Source of the DNA: Litoribacter populi
Lineage (GTDB): Bacteria > Bacteroidota > Bacteroidia > Cytophagales > Cyclobacteriaceae
Length of the DNA stretch: 64,000 nt
Assembly (NCBI RefSeq): GCF_007483685.1
Contig: NZ_VMKN01000001.1
Location: 1,972,393-2,036,392, forward strand
Direction of reading: 5' to 3'
The position numbers and the translations under genes are program-made. Positions 34,956 through 42,824 of this stretch are shown here, piece after piece. The stretch's first letter is position 1. Each line of letters starts with the position of its first letter. The notes below the pieces were generated by a model. The model was given only the letters and a program-made list of their open reading frames with translations, was not told the origin of the DNA and did no database searches.

Positions 34956-36191
34956 ATGGCAGAAGAATTTAAGCTCAATACCATTGAAGAGGCAATTGAG
35001 GCAATCAAAAACGGGGAAATCATCATTGTAGTGGACGACGAAGATCGTGAAAATGAGGGTGATTTCATCTGTGCTGCAGAAAAAGTTACTCCTGAGATCA
35101 TCAATTTTATGGCTACCCATGGCCGAGGACTTATTTGTGCATCCCTCATTGAGGACCGTTGCGACGAATTAGGTTTGGAATTGATGGTTGGCAAAAATAC
35201 CGCTACTTACGAAACCCCTTTCACTATCTCTGTTGATTTGATCGGTCACGGTTGTACCACCGGGATCTCTGCAAGTGACAGAGCCAAAACCATAAAGGCT
35301 TTGGTAGATCCGGATACAAAACCGGAAGACTTGGGTAAACCTGGCCATATTTTTCCGCTTAAAGCCAAAAGGGGTGGTGTTTTGAGAAGAACAGGCCATA
35401 CTGAGGCAGCAATGGATTTAGCTCGACTTGCAGGATTTGCTCCAGGTGGGGTATTAGTGGAAATCATGAACGAGGACGGTACCATGGCGCGCCTACCGGA
35501 TCTTGTGGAGGTAGCCAAGAAATTTGATTTGAAACTGGTATCAATCAAGGATCTCATCGCATATAGACTTAAAAACGATACCCTTATCAAGAGGGAAATC
35601 GGAGTAGATCTGCCGACTGAATGGGGGGATTTTGACTTAATTGCATTTAGACAAACCAATACAGACGAAATCCACCTTGCCCTTATCAAAGGGGAGTGGG
35701 AAGAGGATGAGCCTGTAATGGTGAGGGTTCACTCCAGCTGTATAACCGGAGATATTTTCGGATCTTGCCGTTGTGATTGTGGTTCCCAACTTCACACAGC
35801 CATGGAAATGGTAGAAAAAGAAGGAAAAGGGGTCATCATCTATATGAACCAGGAGGGAAGAGGCATTGGATTGATTAACAAATTGAAAGCCTACAAACTT
35901 CAGGAACAGGGGATGGACACCGTTCAGGCAAATATTGCTTTAGGCTTTCCTACCGATAAAAGAGATTATGGTGTTGGAGCGCAAATTTTGAGAGACCTAG
36001 GGGTTTCCAAAATCAGACTGATTTCCAATAACCCCACCAAGAGGGCAGGTTTGCTCGGTTATGGGCTGGAAATTGTTGATTCCTTACCTCTGGAAGTGAT
36101 TCCCAATCCTCACAACACCAGATATTTGGAAACCAAACGCGATAAAATGGGGCATACCATTTTAAAAAAAGAGATAGATAAAATCAAGTAA
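34956..36191 (+). CDS. ribBA: Bifunctional DHBP synthase / GTP cyclohydrolase II
   Basis: A two-domain riboflavin-synthesis enzyme of 411 residues. The N-terminal domain makes 3,4-dihydroxy-2-butanone 4-phosphate: [27 protein letters not shown], and [14 protein letters not shown]. The C-terminal domain opens GTP: the zinc site [18 protein letters not shown], then [17 protein letters not shown] and [19 protein letters not shown]. All key residues look intact in both halves. A TTG-initiated longer frame from 34923 is rejected, since it lies inside the promoter. A bidirectional-looking terminator follows. Confidence 0.97.
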   Translation: MAEEFKLNTIEEAIEAIKNGEIIIVVDDEDRENEGDFICAAEKVTPEIINFMATHGRGLICASLIEDRCDELGLELMVGKNTATYETPFTISVDLIGHGCTTGISASDRAKTIKALVDPDTKPEDLGKPGHIFPLKAKRGGVLRRTGHTEAAMDLARLAGFAPGGVLVEIMNEDGTMARLPDLVEVAKKFDLKLVSIKDLIAYRLKNDTLIKREIGVDLPTEWGDFDLIAFRQTNTDEIHLALIKGEWEEDEPVMVRVHSSCITGDIFGSCRCDCGSQLHTAMEMVEKEGKGVIIYMNQEGRGIGLINKLKAYKLQEQGMDTVQANIALGFPTDKRDYGVGAQILRDLGVSKIRLISNNPTKRAGLLGYGLEIVDSLPLEVIPNPHNTRYLETKRDKMGHTILKKEIDKIK

Positions 36192-36223
36192 AAACAAAGC
36201 CCGGGACACCGGGCTTTGTTTTG
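36192..36223 (+). terminator. Intrinsic terminator of ribBA
   Basis: A 14-bp perfect stem (36192-36205 with 36210-36223, core AAAGCCCGG) with a GACA loop, ending in TTTT. Confidence 0.92.
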
Positions 36224-36294
36224 ACCATAAAATCGTATTTTCTCCTAACTTTTCTGAGGTTTACTTCGTTATGTAGGTATAAAAATCATCCAAA

Positions 36295-36933
36295 ATGAAA
36301 AAATACTTTTATATAGTCTTACTCACCCTAATTAGCGTATCCTTCGTGCAGGCTCAGGAGTTTCCTAGCCAAGTATGGCATGAAGGACGTCTCTTTTTGA
36401 TTGATGGGGAAATCCTCGAGGGACCCATCAAGTATGATCTGGAAACCAACACGGTTCAGAGGAAAGGTAACACCATTGAAACCTTCAACGCAACTTCTTT
36501 GGAGTATTTTGAAATCTATGATGAGTACTATGGCGGCATTAGGACTTTTTACAGTTTGCCCTATGCCATGAATCCTGATTACGAAGTTCCTGTGTTTTTT
36601 GAACTTCTGGTGGATGGCAATAACCTGACTCTTCTTTGTAGAGAATTTATCACAGTTGATAACCGAATGGGAGGTATGGGCATGGGAGGCATGTATATGA
36701 ATCCAATGTGGGGAGGCCCGATGATGGGAGTGAACAAACTTGCCTTCAATTTCTATTTCCTTCAGGAAGGAAAAATTCAGAAATACAGTCAGAAGAGGAA
36801 AGAGCTGTTGAACATTATGGACGACAAGTCTTCGGAAGTCAAGCTTTTTATCAGGAAAAACAGGCTGAACCACGATCGTCGTGGCGACCTGTTAAGAATC
36901 ACCTCATATTACAATAAATTAAAAGAATCTTAA
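36295..36933 (+). CDS. Exported protein of unknown function with a Met/Gly-rich loop
   Basis: A 212-residue protein with a signal peptide (MKKYFYIVLLTLISVSFVQAQ). A beta-rich N-terminal half (WHEGRLFLIDGEILEGPIKYDLE) is followed by a Met/Gly-rich patch near residues 124-144 (MGGMGMGGMYMNPMWGGP), then a basic helical C-terminus. The start of the fold resembles small Bacteroidota proteins of unknown role. Methionine-rich loops sometimes bind copper(I), but here this is only a guess. surE starts at the base after its stop, so the two are co-transcribed. Confidence 0.75.
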   Translation: MKKYFYIVLLTLISVSFVQAQEFPSQVWHEGRLFLIDGEILEGPIKYDLETNTVQRKGNTIETFNATSLEYFEIYDEYYGGIRTFYSLPYAMNPDYEVPVFFELLVDGNNLTLLCREFITVDNRMGGMGMGGMYMNPMWGGPMMGVNKLAFNFYFLQEGKIQKYSQKRKELLNIMDDKSSEVKLFIRKNRLNHDRRGDLLRITSYYNKLKES

Positions 36934-37716
36934 ATGTCAAGACCGCTTATTTTGGTCTCCAACGATGACGGTATCACGTCTAGGGGAATTCGTGTGCTAG
37001 TAAATATTATGAAAAAACTCGGGGATGTCGTAGTAGTCGCCCCCGATAGTCCCCAATCAGGCATGGGGCATGCCATTACAATTGGAAATACACTTCGATT
37101 AGTAGAGGAGGAAATCTTTGACGATGTACTGGCTTACAAATCAAGCGGTACTCCCGCAGATTGTGTTAAGCTAGCCAAGCACTATGTGTTAAAGGATAGG
37201 TCTCCTGATCTTATTGTGAGTGGTATCAACCACGGTAGCAATACCTCCATCAGCGTTTTGTATTCAGGAACAATGTCAGCTGCTATTGAAGGCGCAATCG
37301 AAGGTTATCCTTCCATAGGATTCAGTCTTTGTGACTACAGCTCCAAGGCTGATTTTTCCCACGTAGAAGAAATTGTCTATAAAATAGCCAAGCAAGTTTT
37401 GGATAATGGAATGCCTAAAGGAGTTGCCTTAAATGTCAATTTCCCGCCAAAACGCAATGAAGCTATAAAAGGAGTAAAACTCTGCCGTCAAGCTCGAGCA
37501 AAGTGGCAGGAAGAGTTTAAGGAAAGATATGACCCCAATGGGCAAAAGTATTTCTGGATGGCGGGCAACTTTGTCAATTTCGACAAAGGCGAAGACAATG
37601 ACGAATGGGCAATAGCAAACAATTTTGCTTCAATAGTACCTTGTCAGTTTGATATGACCGCTCACCATGCCATCACCCAACTTAATGAAGATTGGGATTG
37701 GGAGGAAATGAAGTGA
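36934..37716 (+). CDS. surE: 5'/3'-nucleotidase SurE
   Basis: A 260-residue survival protein, a metal-dependent nucleoside monophosphate phosphatase. The N-terminus ILVSNDDGITSRGIRVL carries the metal-binding acidic pair (Asp9, Asp10 region). VVVAPDSPQSGMGHAIT and DLIVSGINHGSNTSISVLYSGT complete the active site. ALNVNFPP is the usual late motif. All are intact. A terminator follows 25 bases after the stop. Confidence 0.96.
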   Translation: MSRPLILVSNDDGITSRGIRVLVNIMKKLGDVVVVAPDSPQSGMGHAITIGNTLRLVEEEIFDDVLAYKSSGTPADCVKLAKHYVLKDRSPDLIVSGINHGSNTSISVLYSGTMSAAIEGAIEGYPSIGFSLCDYSSKADFSHVEEIVYKIAKQVLDNGMPKGVALNVNFPPKRNEAIKGVKLCRQARAKWQEEFKERYDPNGQKYFWMAGNFVNFDKGEDNDEWAIANNFASIVPCQFDMTAHHAITQLNEDWDWEEMK

Positions 37717-37741
37717 ATTATTTGAAAAACTATATACCATC

Positions 37742-37775
37742 AAAGAGGCCGATTTTATAATCGGCCTCTTTTCCT
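37742..37775 (+). terminator. Intrinsic terminator of surE
   Basis: A 13-bp perfect stem (37742-37754 with 37759-37771, core GAGGCCGATT) with a TTAT loop and a T-rich tail. Confidence 0.9.
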
Positions 37776-37824
37776 TTTTAAGCTTATCCTCCCCAAAGTA
37801 ATCTTTTTTCTTACTTTTCTAGAG

Positions 37825-37920
37825 TTTAAACTGGTTATATAATTACCCTTAAACCAGTCTTTAACCAGTGTAAGACCAGTGTTGAACCAGTCTAAAAATA
37901 GTCTGGTACTGGTTGGTTAT
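37825..37920. repeat. Cluster of 11-bp iterons with ACCAGT core, flanked by inverted copies
   Basis: Four head-to-tail 11-bp units at 37849, 37860, 37871 and 37882 each contain ACCAGT at the same phase; a fifth (37893-37903) is decayed (AATAGT). Inverted copies ACTGGT lie on both sides (37830-37835 and 37908-37913), and further TTGGTT words follow to 37920. The whole gap 37717-38081 (365 bases, between two converging genes) holds no ORF that I can support; outside the two terminators and this cluster it is only AT-rich. Confidence 0.8.
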
Positions 37921-38047
37921 TGGTTGTGTAATGATTGTGTATTTGTATAATACTAGTTGATTGTTTTGGGTTTGAGTAATTATGTGTAATTATATATAGA
38001 TTTTAGGTTTACTTAGTTAAGGTGTTTCTCAGAAGATGTGTTTAAAT

Positions 38048-38073
38048 AAAAAAGAGGCTTTTCGAAAGCCTCT
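38048..38073 (-). terminator. Intrinsic terminator of the solute-binding-like gene cluster
   Basis: AGAGGCTTT (38053-38061) pairs with AAAGCCTCT (38065-38073) around TCG, with six T on the minus strand. Confidence 0.9.
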
Positions 38074-38081
38074 CATAATTT

Positions 38082-38942
38082 TTATGTCAATTTTACAAAA
38101 TTTAAATCCACCAGTTCTTTTGGGGGAAGTTCCTGTTCGATTAAACTTAATTCTTCGAGAATGGTCATGGTATTGATCAGAGTGATTTTTTCCATGTCAG
38201 GATCCGTGGCCCAATTCAAGTCTTTCAACCAAGCTTTGATATCATCAAGTTTTAAATCATAATAAATACTCAAGTCTTCCGCAAGGGAGTCCTCATCCTT
38301 TAGCTCAGCAGAAGTTTCATATAGGCCCTTCTGAAGCTGTTTTAATTCGTTTTCGTAGTTTTCAAGTGCTTTCTGACTTGCCACTATCACAAAACATGGC
38401 CATGGAGTAGGGATGGAACCAATCCGCCTAAACTCCCCATTGTCCACATAAGGCTTGGTGGTGTATTTCTCCCAGAGAAAGGCCTGCGGCTGATTGGTAC
38501 GAAAACTTTCTCTTGCCCCATTCAGATCTCCAATTACCTCAAATTTTAAATTGTCAAAAGGCCATCCTCTCTGCTTGGCCAGTAAAAAGGCCATCAAATG
38601 TGATCCCGAACCTAAGCGGCTGACTAGAAAGGGATGGTTTTGAAGTTCCGTCAACTCCGAAACTTCACAGTTGGCAGGGACGTGTATGCCCCATGTCAAT
38701 GGACTTTTGACATGGTATCCAATTGCTGTGGCGTTTAGTTTTTCAATCTTAGCCTTTATGTAACTTTCAGTCAGCAGGATAGCGACGTCTGCTTCCCCCT
38801 TTTGAAGGGACTGAACCATAGCACCTGAACCTTTTGGTTCATCCTTCCAAACTACATTAAATTTAAAGGGTTGCTTTTCTACTAGTTTCTTCCAAGGAAA
38901 ATTAAAATGCTCAGGTACTCCGGTTATCGTTATGTCTTTCAT
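38082..38942 (-). CDS. Periplasmic-binding-fold protein without signal peptide (Ca3427-like)
   Basis: A 286-residue protein with the type 2 periplasmic binding fold: ITITGVPEHFNFPWKKLVEK, GEADVAILLTESYIKAKI, WGIHVPANCEVSELTEL, VSRLGSGSHLMAFLLAKQRGW and PQAFLWEKYTTKPYV. This pattern is that of the Ca3427-like group, related to NMT1/ThiY-type binding proteins. It has no signal peptide, lipobox or membrane helix, and no ABC transporter lies nearby, so it may act in the cytoplasm as an enzyme or sensor. It is the last gene of a run of minus-strand genes. Confidence 0.83.
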   Translation of the reverse strand: MKDITITGVPEHFNFPWKKLVEKQPFKFNVVWKDEPKGSGAMVQSLQKGEADVAILLTESYIKAKIEKLNATAIGYHVKSPLTWGIHVPANCEVSELTELQNHPFLVSRLGSGSHLMAFLLAKQRGWPFDNLKFEVIGDLNGARESFRTNQPQAFLWEKYTTKPYVDNGEFRRIGSIPTPWPCFVIVASQKALENYENELKQLQKGLYETSAELKDEDSLAEDLSIYYDLKLDDIKAWLKDLNWATDPDMEKITLINTMTILEELSLIEQELPPKELVDLNFVKLT

Positions 38943-38954
38943 TGAATCACTGGG

Positions 38955-39509
38955 TTACAAAAAATCGAAATCGTCTTCATGTTTTTTCAATTGGTAATCC
39001 AATAGCGCTAAATAAGGATCACCCTCAAGACCTAACAATTTTGCAAAGGCCGGCTCTGTTTTCATTCCCTCTTTTTTCAACTCTATTATCTTTTCCTTAA
39101 AATCATCATCGAATTTTTTCAGGATATGATATTCTATAATCATATGCCTAAAAGCCAGCTGTTTTTCTGTTTGAAGGTCCTGGCCAAAAACCTCTATTTC
39201 ATATCCCTCTAATTCAAACCGACATATTGTGGTGGGTTTTTGATGGAGTTCAACTTTCTTTAGACTAAACCACTTTTCTTTCCCAAATTTGTCAATTAAG
39301 TCTAACTTAAATTGTTCAGGATTTTGGGTTTCACATATGATGTCCAAGTCACTTTTGGGGATATCTATAGCCAAAGGAATGGTTCCAACCAATATTGGAT
39401 TATAAGGTTGAAGTTTGACCATTACATGATGGTCGGTCAGTAACTTATAAACTTGTTGCTGACGGAATGTTCCATGCTGTAGATACTCTATTGTATTAAA
39501 GGGATACAT
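38955..39509 (-). CDS. DUF4269 (nucleotidyltransferase-like) protein
   Basis: A 184-residue protein. The segment LVGTIPLAIDIPKSDLDIIC has the look of a minimal nucleotidyltransferase fold (GT then a D-x-D pair), and RFELEGYEIEVFGQ may give the third acidic residue. This is the pattern of DUF4269. Substrate unknown. It lies 3 bases after the GNAT gene stop and 12 before the binding-fold gene. Confidence 0.87.
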   Translation of the reverse strand: MYPFNTIEYLQHGTFRQQQVYKLLTDHHVMVKLQPYNPILVGTIPLAIDIPKSDLDIICETQNPEQFKLDLIDKFGKEKWFSLKKVELHQKPTTICRFELEGYEIEVFGQDLQTEKQLAFRHMIIEYHILKKFDDDFKEKIIELKKEGMKTEPAFAKLLGLEGDPYLALLDYQLKKHEDDFDFL

Positions 39510-39512
39510 ATA

Positions 39513-40088
39513 TTACTCTTTAAGATCTCTCCATTCATCTGCCAAAATTCCATAGTATATGGTGTCTCTGCGGCGACCTTTGGTCATTAGGGTATGGCTT
39601 CTCAAAACACCTTCTTCGGCTATTCCCAGTTTCTCTAAAGCCTTTCTCGCTACTTGATTAAGCACATCAGTTTTAAACTCTACCCTCCAAAAGTTCACCT
39701 TTCCAAAAGCATAATTTAGCATGGCTTTCTTCATGTCTGCATTATTACCTTTGCCCCGAGCGGAAGTGGATAGCCAGGTCCAGCCTATTTCGATCCGTTG
39801 GTCTCGTAAACTGATGTTTCCAAAACTACTTGAGCCTATTATTTCTCCTGTAACCTTATCTTCAATTGTAAATGGAATTCTTTGCTTCGATTCCTTAAGT
39901 TTTAATCCTTCCAGAAGCCACATTTCCAATTCTCTCTCATCAGAAAGATCGTGCGTAAAATATTTCCAGTCCGCACCCGAGGTCAGTTTTTGGAATTCTG
40001 GCATGTCCTCAAGCCGCATGGGCCGTAGTCTTACCATATCACCATCTAGGTTAAGATTGAAGTCAAGGTATCTAGGGTCACATTTCAT
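39513..40088 (-). CDS. GNAT-family N-acetyltransferase (RimJ/RimL-like)
   Basis: A 191-residue acetyltransferase of the Acetyltransf_3 type. VRLRPMRLEDMPEFQKL is the usual first strand and helix. The acetyl-CoA pyrophosphate loop is STSARGKGNNADMKKAML; late segments NFWRVEFKTDVLNQVARKALEKLG and EGVLRSHTLM are standard. RimJ/RimL relatives modify protein N-termini or small amines; the target is unknown. Its ATG overlaps the stop of the creatininase-like gene. Confidence 0.92.
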   Translation of the reverse strand: MKCDPRYLDFNLNLDGDMVRLRPMRLEDMPEFQKLTSGADWKYFTHDLSDERELEMWLLEGLKLKESKQRIPFTIEDKVTGEIIGSSSFGNISLRDQRIEIGWTWLSTSARGKGNNADMKKAMLNYAFGKVNFWRVEFKTDVLNQVARKALEKLGIAEEGVLRSHTLMTKGRRRDTIYYGILADEWRDLKE

Positions 40089-40849
40089 TGGTATAGATTT
40101 TTAGGATCCGCGTGTGCAATATCAATATATAATTCTGAAAGTTTGTCGGTAACATCATTGAAAAAACGCTGGCCCTTTTCCCTAGAAGCTGCCTTTGGGT
40201 TGCCAACTCCGGTGTCTTTGGAGATAAGCGGCCAATTTCGTTCAGTCCATGCCCAGCCCTCGCGAAAACCTTTAATCCTGTTTTTCTTCTCTTTGCCTTC
40301 ACCTGCTTGTTCCAATGGTAGAACTAGTTCCGGGGCGAGATGCATGATCAGGCTGGTTTCCATTTCATCAGCATGGTCACCATCTTGATCGAAGTATTTT
40401 TCCTTTTCCATTGATCTAAACCAATTAGAGGTGGCCAAAAACATGTCTGGATACTTTAACCCTAACTCTCTTAGGGAAGTTTTAAAGTCATTTCCCCCGT
40501 GACTGTTAACAATCAATAATTTTTTAAGTCCCTGCCTGTTCAACACCTCTATGATATTGTCCAGAATGGCCATCTGGGTAGAAGGGTTAAGATTTATATC
40601 CAGGTAGATGTCTTTCTGACCCGTATTGACCCCAAAAGGGATGGTTGGCAACACAGTGACTTTCGTACCTTTTTTCCAGGCTTTTCTGGCAGCTTCAGCA
40701 GCGATGTGCTCTGATTCGTAATTATCTGTTCCGTAGGGAAGGTGGTAGTTGTGTGCCTCAGTGGCCCCCCAGGGGAGCACAGCCAAATCAAAACGAAAAG
40801 TTTGAAGGTCTTTCCAGTGGCTTTCCGCCAAAATATATGGTCTACTCAT
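40085..40849 (-). CDS. Creatininase-family amidohydrolase
   Basis: A 254-residue metal-dependent hydrolase of the creatininase/MftE/ArfB group. Metal ligands are seen in LPWGATEAHNYHLPYGTDNY (Glu, His, Asp), NSHGGNDFK and DGDHADEMETSLIMHL (His and Glu). Family members open cyclic amides or formamides; the substrate is not predictable here. Its start codon overlaps the end of the decayed GyrI-like frame upstream, and its stop overlaps the GNAT start. Confidence 0.92.
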   Translation of the reverse strand: MSRPYILAESHWKDLQTFRFDLAVLPWGATEAHNYHLPYGTDNYESEHIAAEAARKAWKKGTKVTVLPTIPFGVNTGQKDIYLDINLNPSTQMAILDNIIEVLNRQGLKKLLIVNSHGGNDFKTSLRELGLKYPDMFLATSNWFRSMEKEKYFDQDGDHADEMETSLIMHLAPELVLPLEQAGEGKEKKNRIKGFREGWAWTERNWPLISKDTGVGNPKAASREKGQRFFNDVTDKLSELYIDIAHADPKNLYQ

Positions 40850-41381
40850 GTGCGTGAAATATATCCTCTATATGTTCGGGTAATTCCTGTAAAGTTTTCA
40901 ATTTCCCCTCTATACCAATGTATATGTCCATTTCTGCATTTTTCCGATCTCGAATTTCACTGCTGTAAACTTCAAAATCTGTTTTGAATTTTCTGTCAAT
41001 ATCTGATTCCCAGATTTGCTGCCAAGTTTACGAGTGACATTCCGTTATTTTTTCACTTGAACGTACCTTTAGATATACTCCATTTTCCATTTCAAAAGCC
41101 TGCATTCCTTCAGGGATTGTATCAATATTTGAGACTTGACAACCTACTACAAAATCAAAAGGCTTACTATGGTCTGTCTCATAATTAAGATATGCTGCCA
41201 CTACATTGTCGTTTACCTTATTTTGGATTTTATCCAAGGAGCCTTCGGTGACAATTTTTTCCCATAAATCGTCACAGTTGTCATAAAAATCAGATTTTTC
41301 GTTATGACTTATGCATTTTGTGGCAATTCCCACCACGGGGAAATCTCTGATGTGTACTATTTCAAGTTTAAGCTTTTTCAT
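40842..41381 (-). pseudogene. GyrI-like effector-binding protein gene broken by one in-frame stop
   Basis: The frame from ATG 41381 encodes 117 residues ending in ITECHS, then a TAA at 41030-41028. Reading on in the same frame past that stop gives 61 further residues (TWQQIWESDIDRKFKTDFEVY ... KNAEMDIYIGIEG) up to TAG at 40844-40842. These match the C-terminal third of the intact neighbour, which has ECHTDTWKTIWASHMARTFKTDFEVY. So a single stop codon replaced the Asp codon region between ECHS and TW. The full frame is 179 codons, versus 178 in the neighbour. It may be a recent pseudogene, or a truncated or read-through product. Confidence 0.85.
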
Positions 41382-41458
41382 TTAGAGACCTTTATAAAGA
41401 CAAATAAGTTAATGAATTAAATAATCAGACGAAAGTCTGGTGTATAAAAAAGAAAGAT

Positions 41459-41995
41459 TCAATGATAAGATATGTTATTTTGTATGTATCCAGGAAGCCC
41501 CTCAAGTTGGGCGGCACTTAAAGATATGCCAATAAAAACATCCATGTTGGCACTTCTCCAATGTTGGATATCGGTGTCATAAACCTCAAAATCCGTTTTA
41601 AAAGTTCGGGCCATGTGGGAAGCCCAAATAGTTTTCCATGTATCGGTATGACATTCAGGAACCTTATCAGTGGTGGTGACTTTCAAGTAAGTGCCACCTT
41701 CCACAGTCAGGCATTTCATTCCTTTTGGTACTTCTGTATCAGCAGAAACCTTTGACCCTACCAAATAGCTAGCTTTTTTTGCGTTGATTTCTGGATAATC
41801 GAAATATACTGCGTACACTTTATCATCAATTTTATTTGGTATTCTTCCTGAAACTTTTTCCATAATGAACTTCCTCCAAACCTTCCCGCATGTATCCTCG
41901 AAAATCATCTCATTAAAATCACAACAGTCTTCAGAAGTGATTCCTATTACCTTAAAAGATTCTACATTTATGAGTCTAAGGTTTAATTCTTCCAT
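41459..41995 (-). CDS. GyrI-like effector-binding domain protein
   Basis: A 178-residue stand-alone effector-binding domain of the GyrI/SbmC/AraC-effector type. MEELNLRLINVESFKVIGITSE is the usual first strand; VYAVYFDYPE, YLVGSKVSADTEVPKGMKCLTVEGGTYLKV and the two-fold repeat with FEVYDTDIQHWRSANMDVFIGI fit the family. No DNA-binding domain is present. It probably binds small molecules or inhibits gyrase-like targets; role unknown. The broken tandem paralog lies 77 bases downstream. Confidence 0.88.
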   Translation of the reverse strand: MEELNLRLINVESFKVIGITSEDCCDFNEMIFEDTCGKVWRKFIMEKVSGRIPNKIDDKVYAVYFDYPEINAKKASYLVGSKVSADTEVPKGMKCLTVEGGTYLKVTTTDKVPECHTDTWKTIWASHMARTFKTDFEVYDTDIQHWRSANMDVFIGISLSAAQLEGLPGYIQNNISYH

Positions 41996-42102
41996 TTTGA
42001 GTTTCGGTTTTGATTTCCTCTGTATTGCAAGTTATAAACAGATACTATTCCTAAATACTCATATTTAACCTTTTTGGTATCGGAAAAGTTAAATTTTCAT
42101 TT

Positions 42103-42630
42103 CTATAACTTTGAGAAGCTAACAGAAAATGCCTTAACCCTTTCCCAATTAGTAAACTCCATAGCTATGGGAGGGAAAATTGGACCGTTAGTGAGCAACA
42201 TGATCAATCTGATGAGCCACTTGTCTCCAAAAGTATATTTACTGTAATCCAATTTACCTGCAAAGACCCCGACCATAGTAGGTTTCCATTCAATTTGGGA
42301 TAAGAATTTTTTGACATAAGGGTTTGTCTCAGCACTAGTCTTGTTTTCTTTTCGTGCTACTAAATTTACTGATACAAATGCTGAGGGTTTTTGATTGAGC
42401 AATACATGGTGCTCATTGATGTATGCAGATAATTCTTGGTTATGCTTTCCATACCGGATACTCGACGCCAAAATTATCTTTTGATAACCAGTTAGACTTG
42501 ATGGCGGGTTTTGGATCGAAATTAAATTAACAACGTGTCCTTTCTCTTCAAGATGTATTTTGATTCTCCCACAGATATCCAGAGTTTGTCCATCCACGCT
42601 AGAATAAAGAATCAAGGTTTTAGCTGACAT
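42103..42630 (-). CDS. hemG: Menaquinone-dependent protoporphyrinogen IX oxidase
   Basis: A flavodoxin-fold enzyme of 175 residues that oxidises protoporphyrinogen IX in haem synthesis. Signatures of HemG are TLILYSSVDGQT (FMN phosphate loop), IILASSIRYGKHNQEL, PSAFVSVNLVARKENKTSAETNPYVKKFL and the tail FTNWERVKAF. The match to enterobacterial HemG is strong along the whole length. ATG 42630 (MSAKTLILYSS) is preferred to the longer frame from 42681. No other haem gene is nearby. Confidence 0.93.
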   Translation of the reverse strand: MSAKTLILYSSVDGQTLDICGRIKIHLEEKGHVVNLISIQNPPSSLTGYQKIILASSIRYGKHNQELSAYINEHHVLLNQKPSAFVSVNLVARKENKTSAETNPYVKKFLSQIEWKPTMVGVFAGKLDYSKYTFGDKWLIRLIMLLTNGPIFPPIAMEFTNWERVKAFSVSFSKL

Positions 42631-42669
42631 GATTTGGTTAAAAATTAAATCTATACCTAAACTTAATGA

Positions 42670-42705
42670 AAATAGCCGCAAAGGCTATCCCCCTTACGGC
42701 TATTT
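42670..42705 (-). terminator. Hairpin upstream of hemG with two alternative pairings
   Basis: AAATAGCCG (42670-42678) pairs with CGGCTATTT (42697-42705); alternatively ATAGCC (42672-42677) pairs with GGCTAT (42683-42688). On the minus strand the long stem ends in TTTT. It may end transcription of the sugar operon or set up an attenuator. Confidence 0.5.
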
Positions 42706-42783
42706 CTATACCAAAGCAAAGGTGTCCATCCCTTTCACTTCTTACATTTCACATTTTTCTAACTTTGTTATGCTTTCATTCAA

Positions 42784-42814
42784 CCCTCTGTGCCCTCAGT
42801 GCCTCTGTGGTTTT
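42784..42814. repeat. Copy of the widespread CACAGAG-type intergenic repeat
   Basis: On the minus strand it reads AACCACAGAGGCACTGAGG followed by GCACAGAGG. Words of this type (CACAGAG repeated every 9-10 bases) recur between genes in many unrelated bacterial genomes. It lies in the 143-base gap between the MFS gene and hemG; nothing else is seen there apart from the hairpin. Confidence 0.6.
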
Positions 42815-42824
42815 AACCTCGAGG

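Noticed and set aside
37849-37903. The 11-bp repeats as a CRISPR array
   Set aside because: Repeat units are far too short, the spacers are only 5 bases, and there are no cas genes in the window.
42682-42824. A small gene in the gap before hemG
   Set aside because: Only short frames without start signals are seen; the gap is explained by the hairpin and the CACAGAG repeat.
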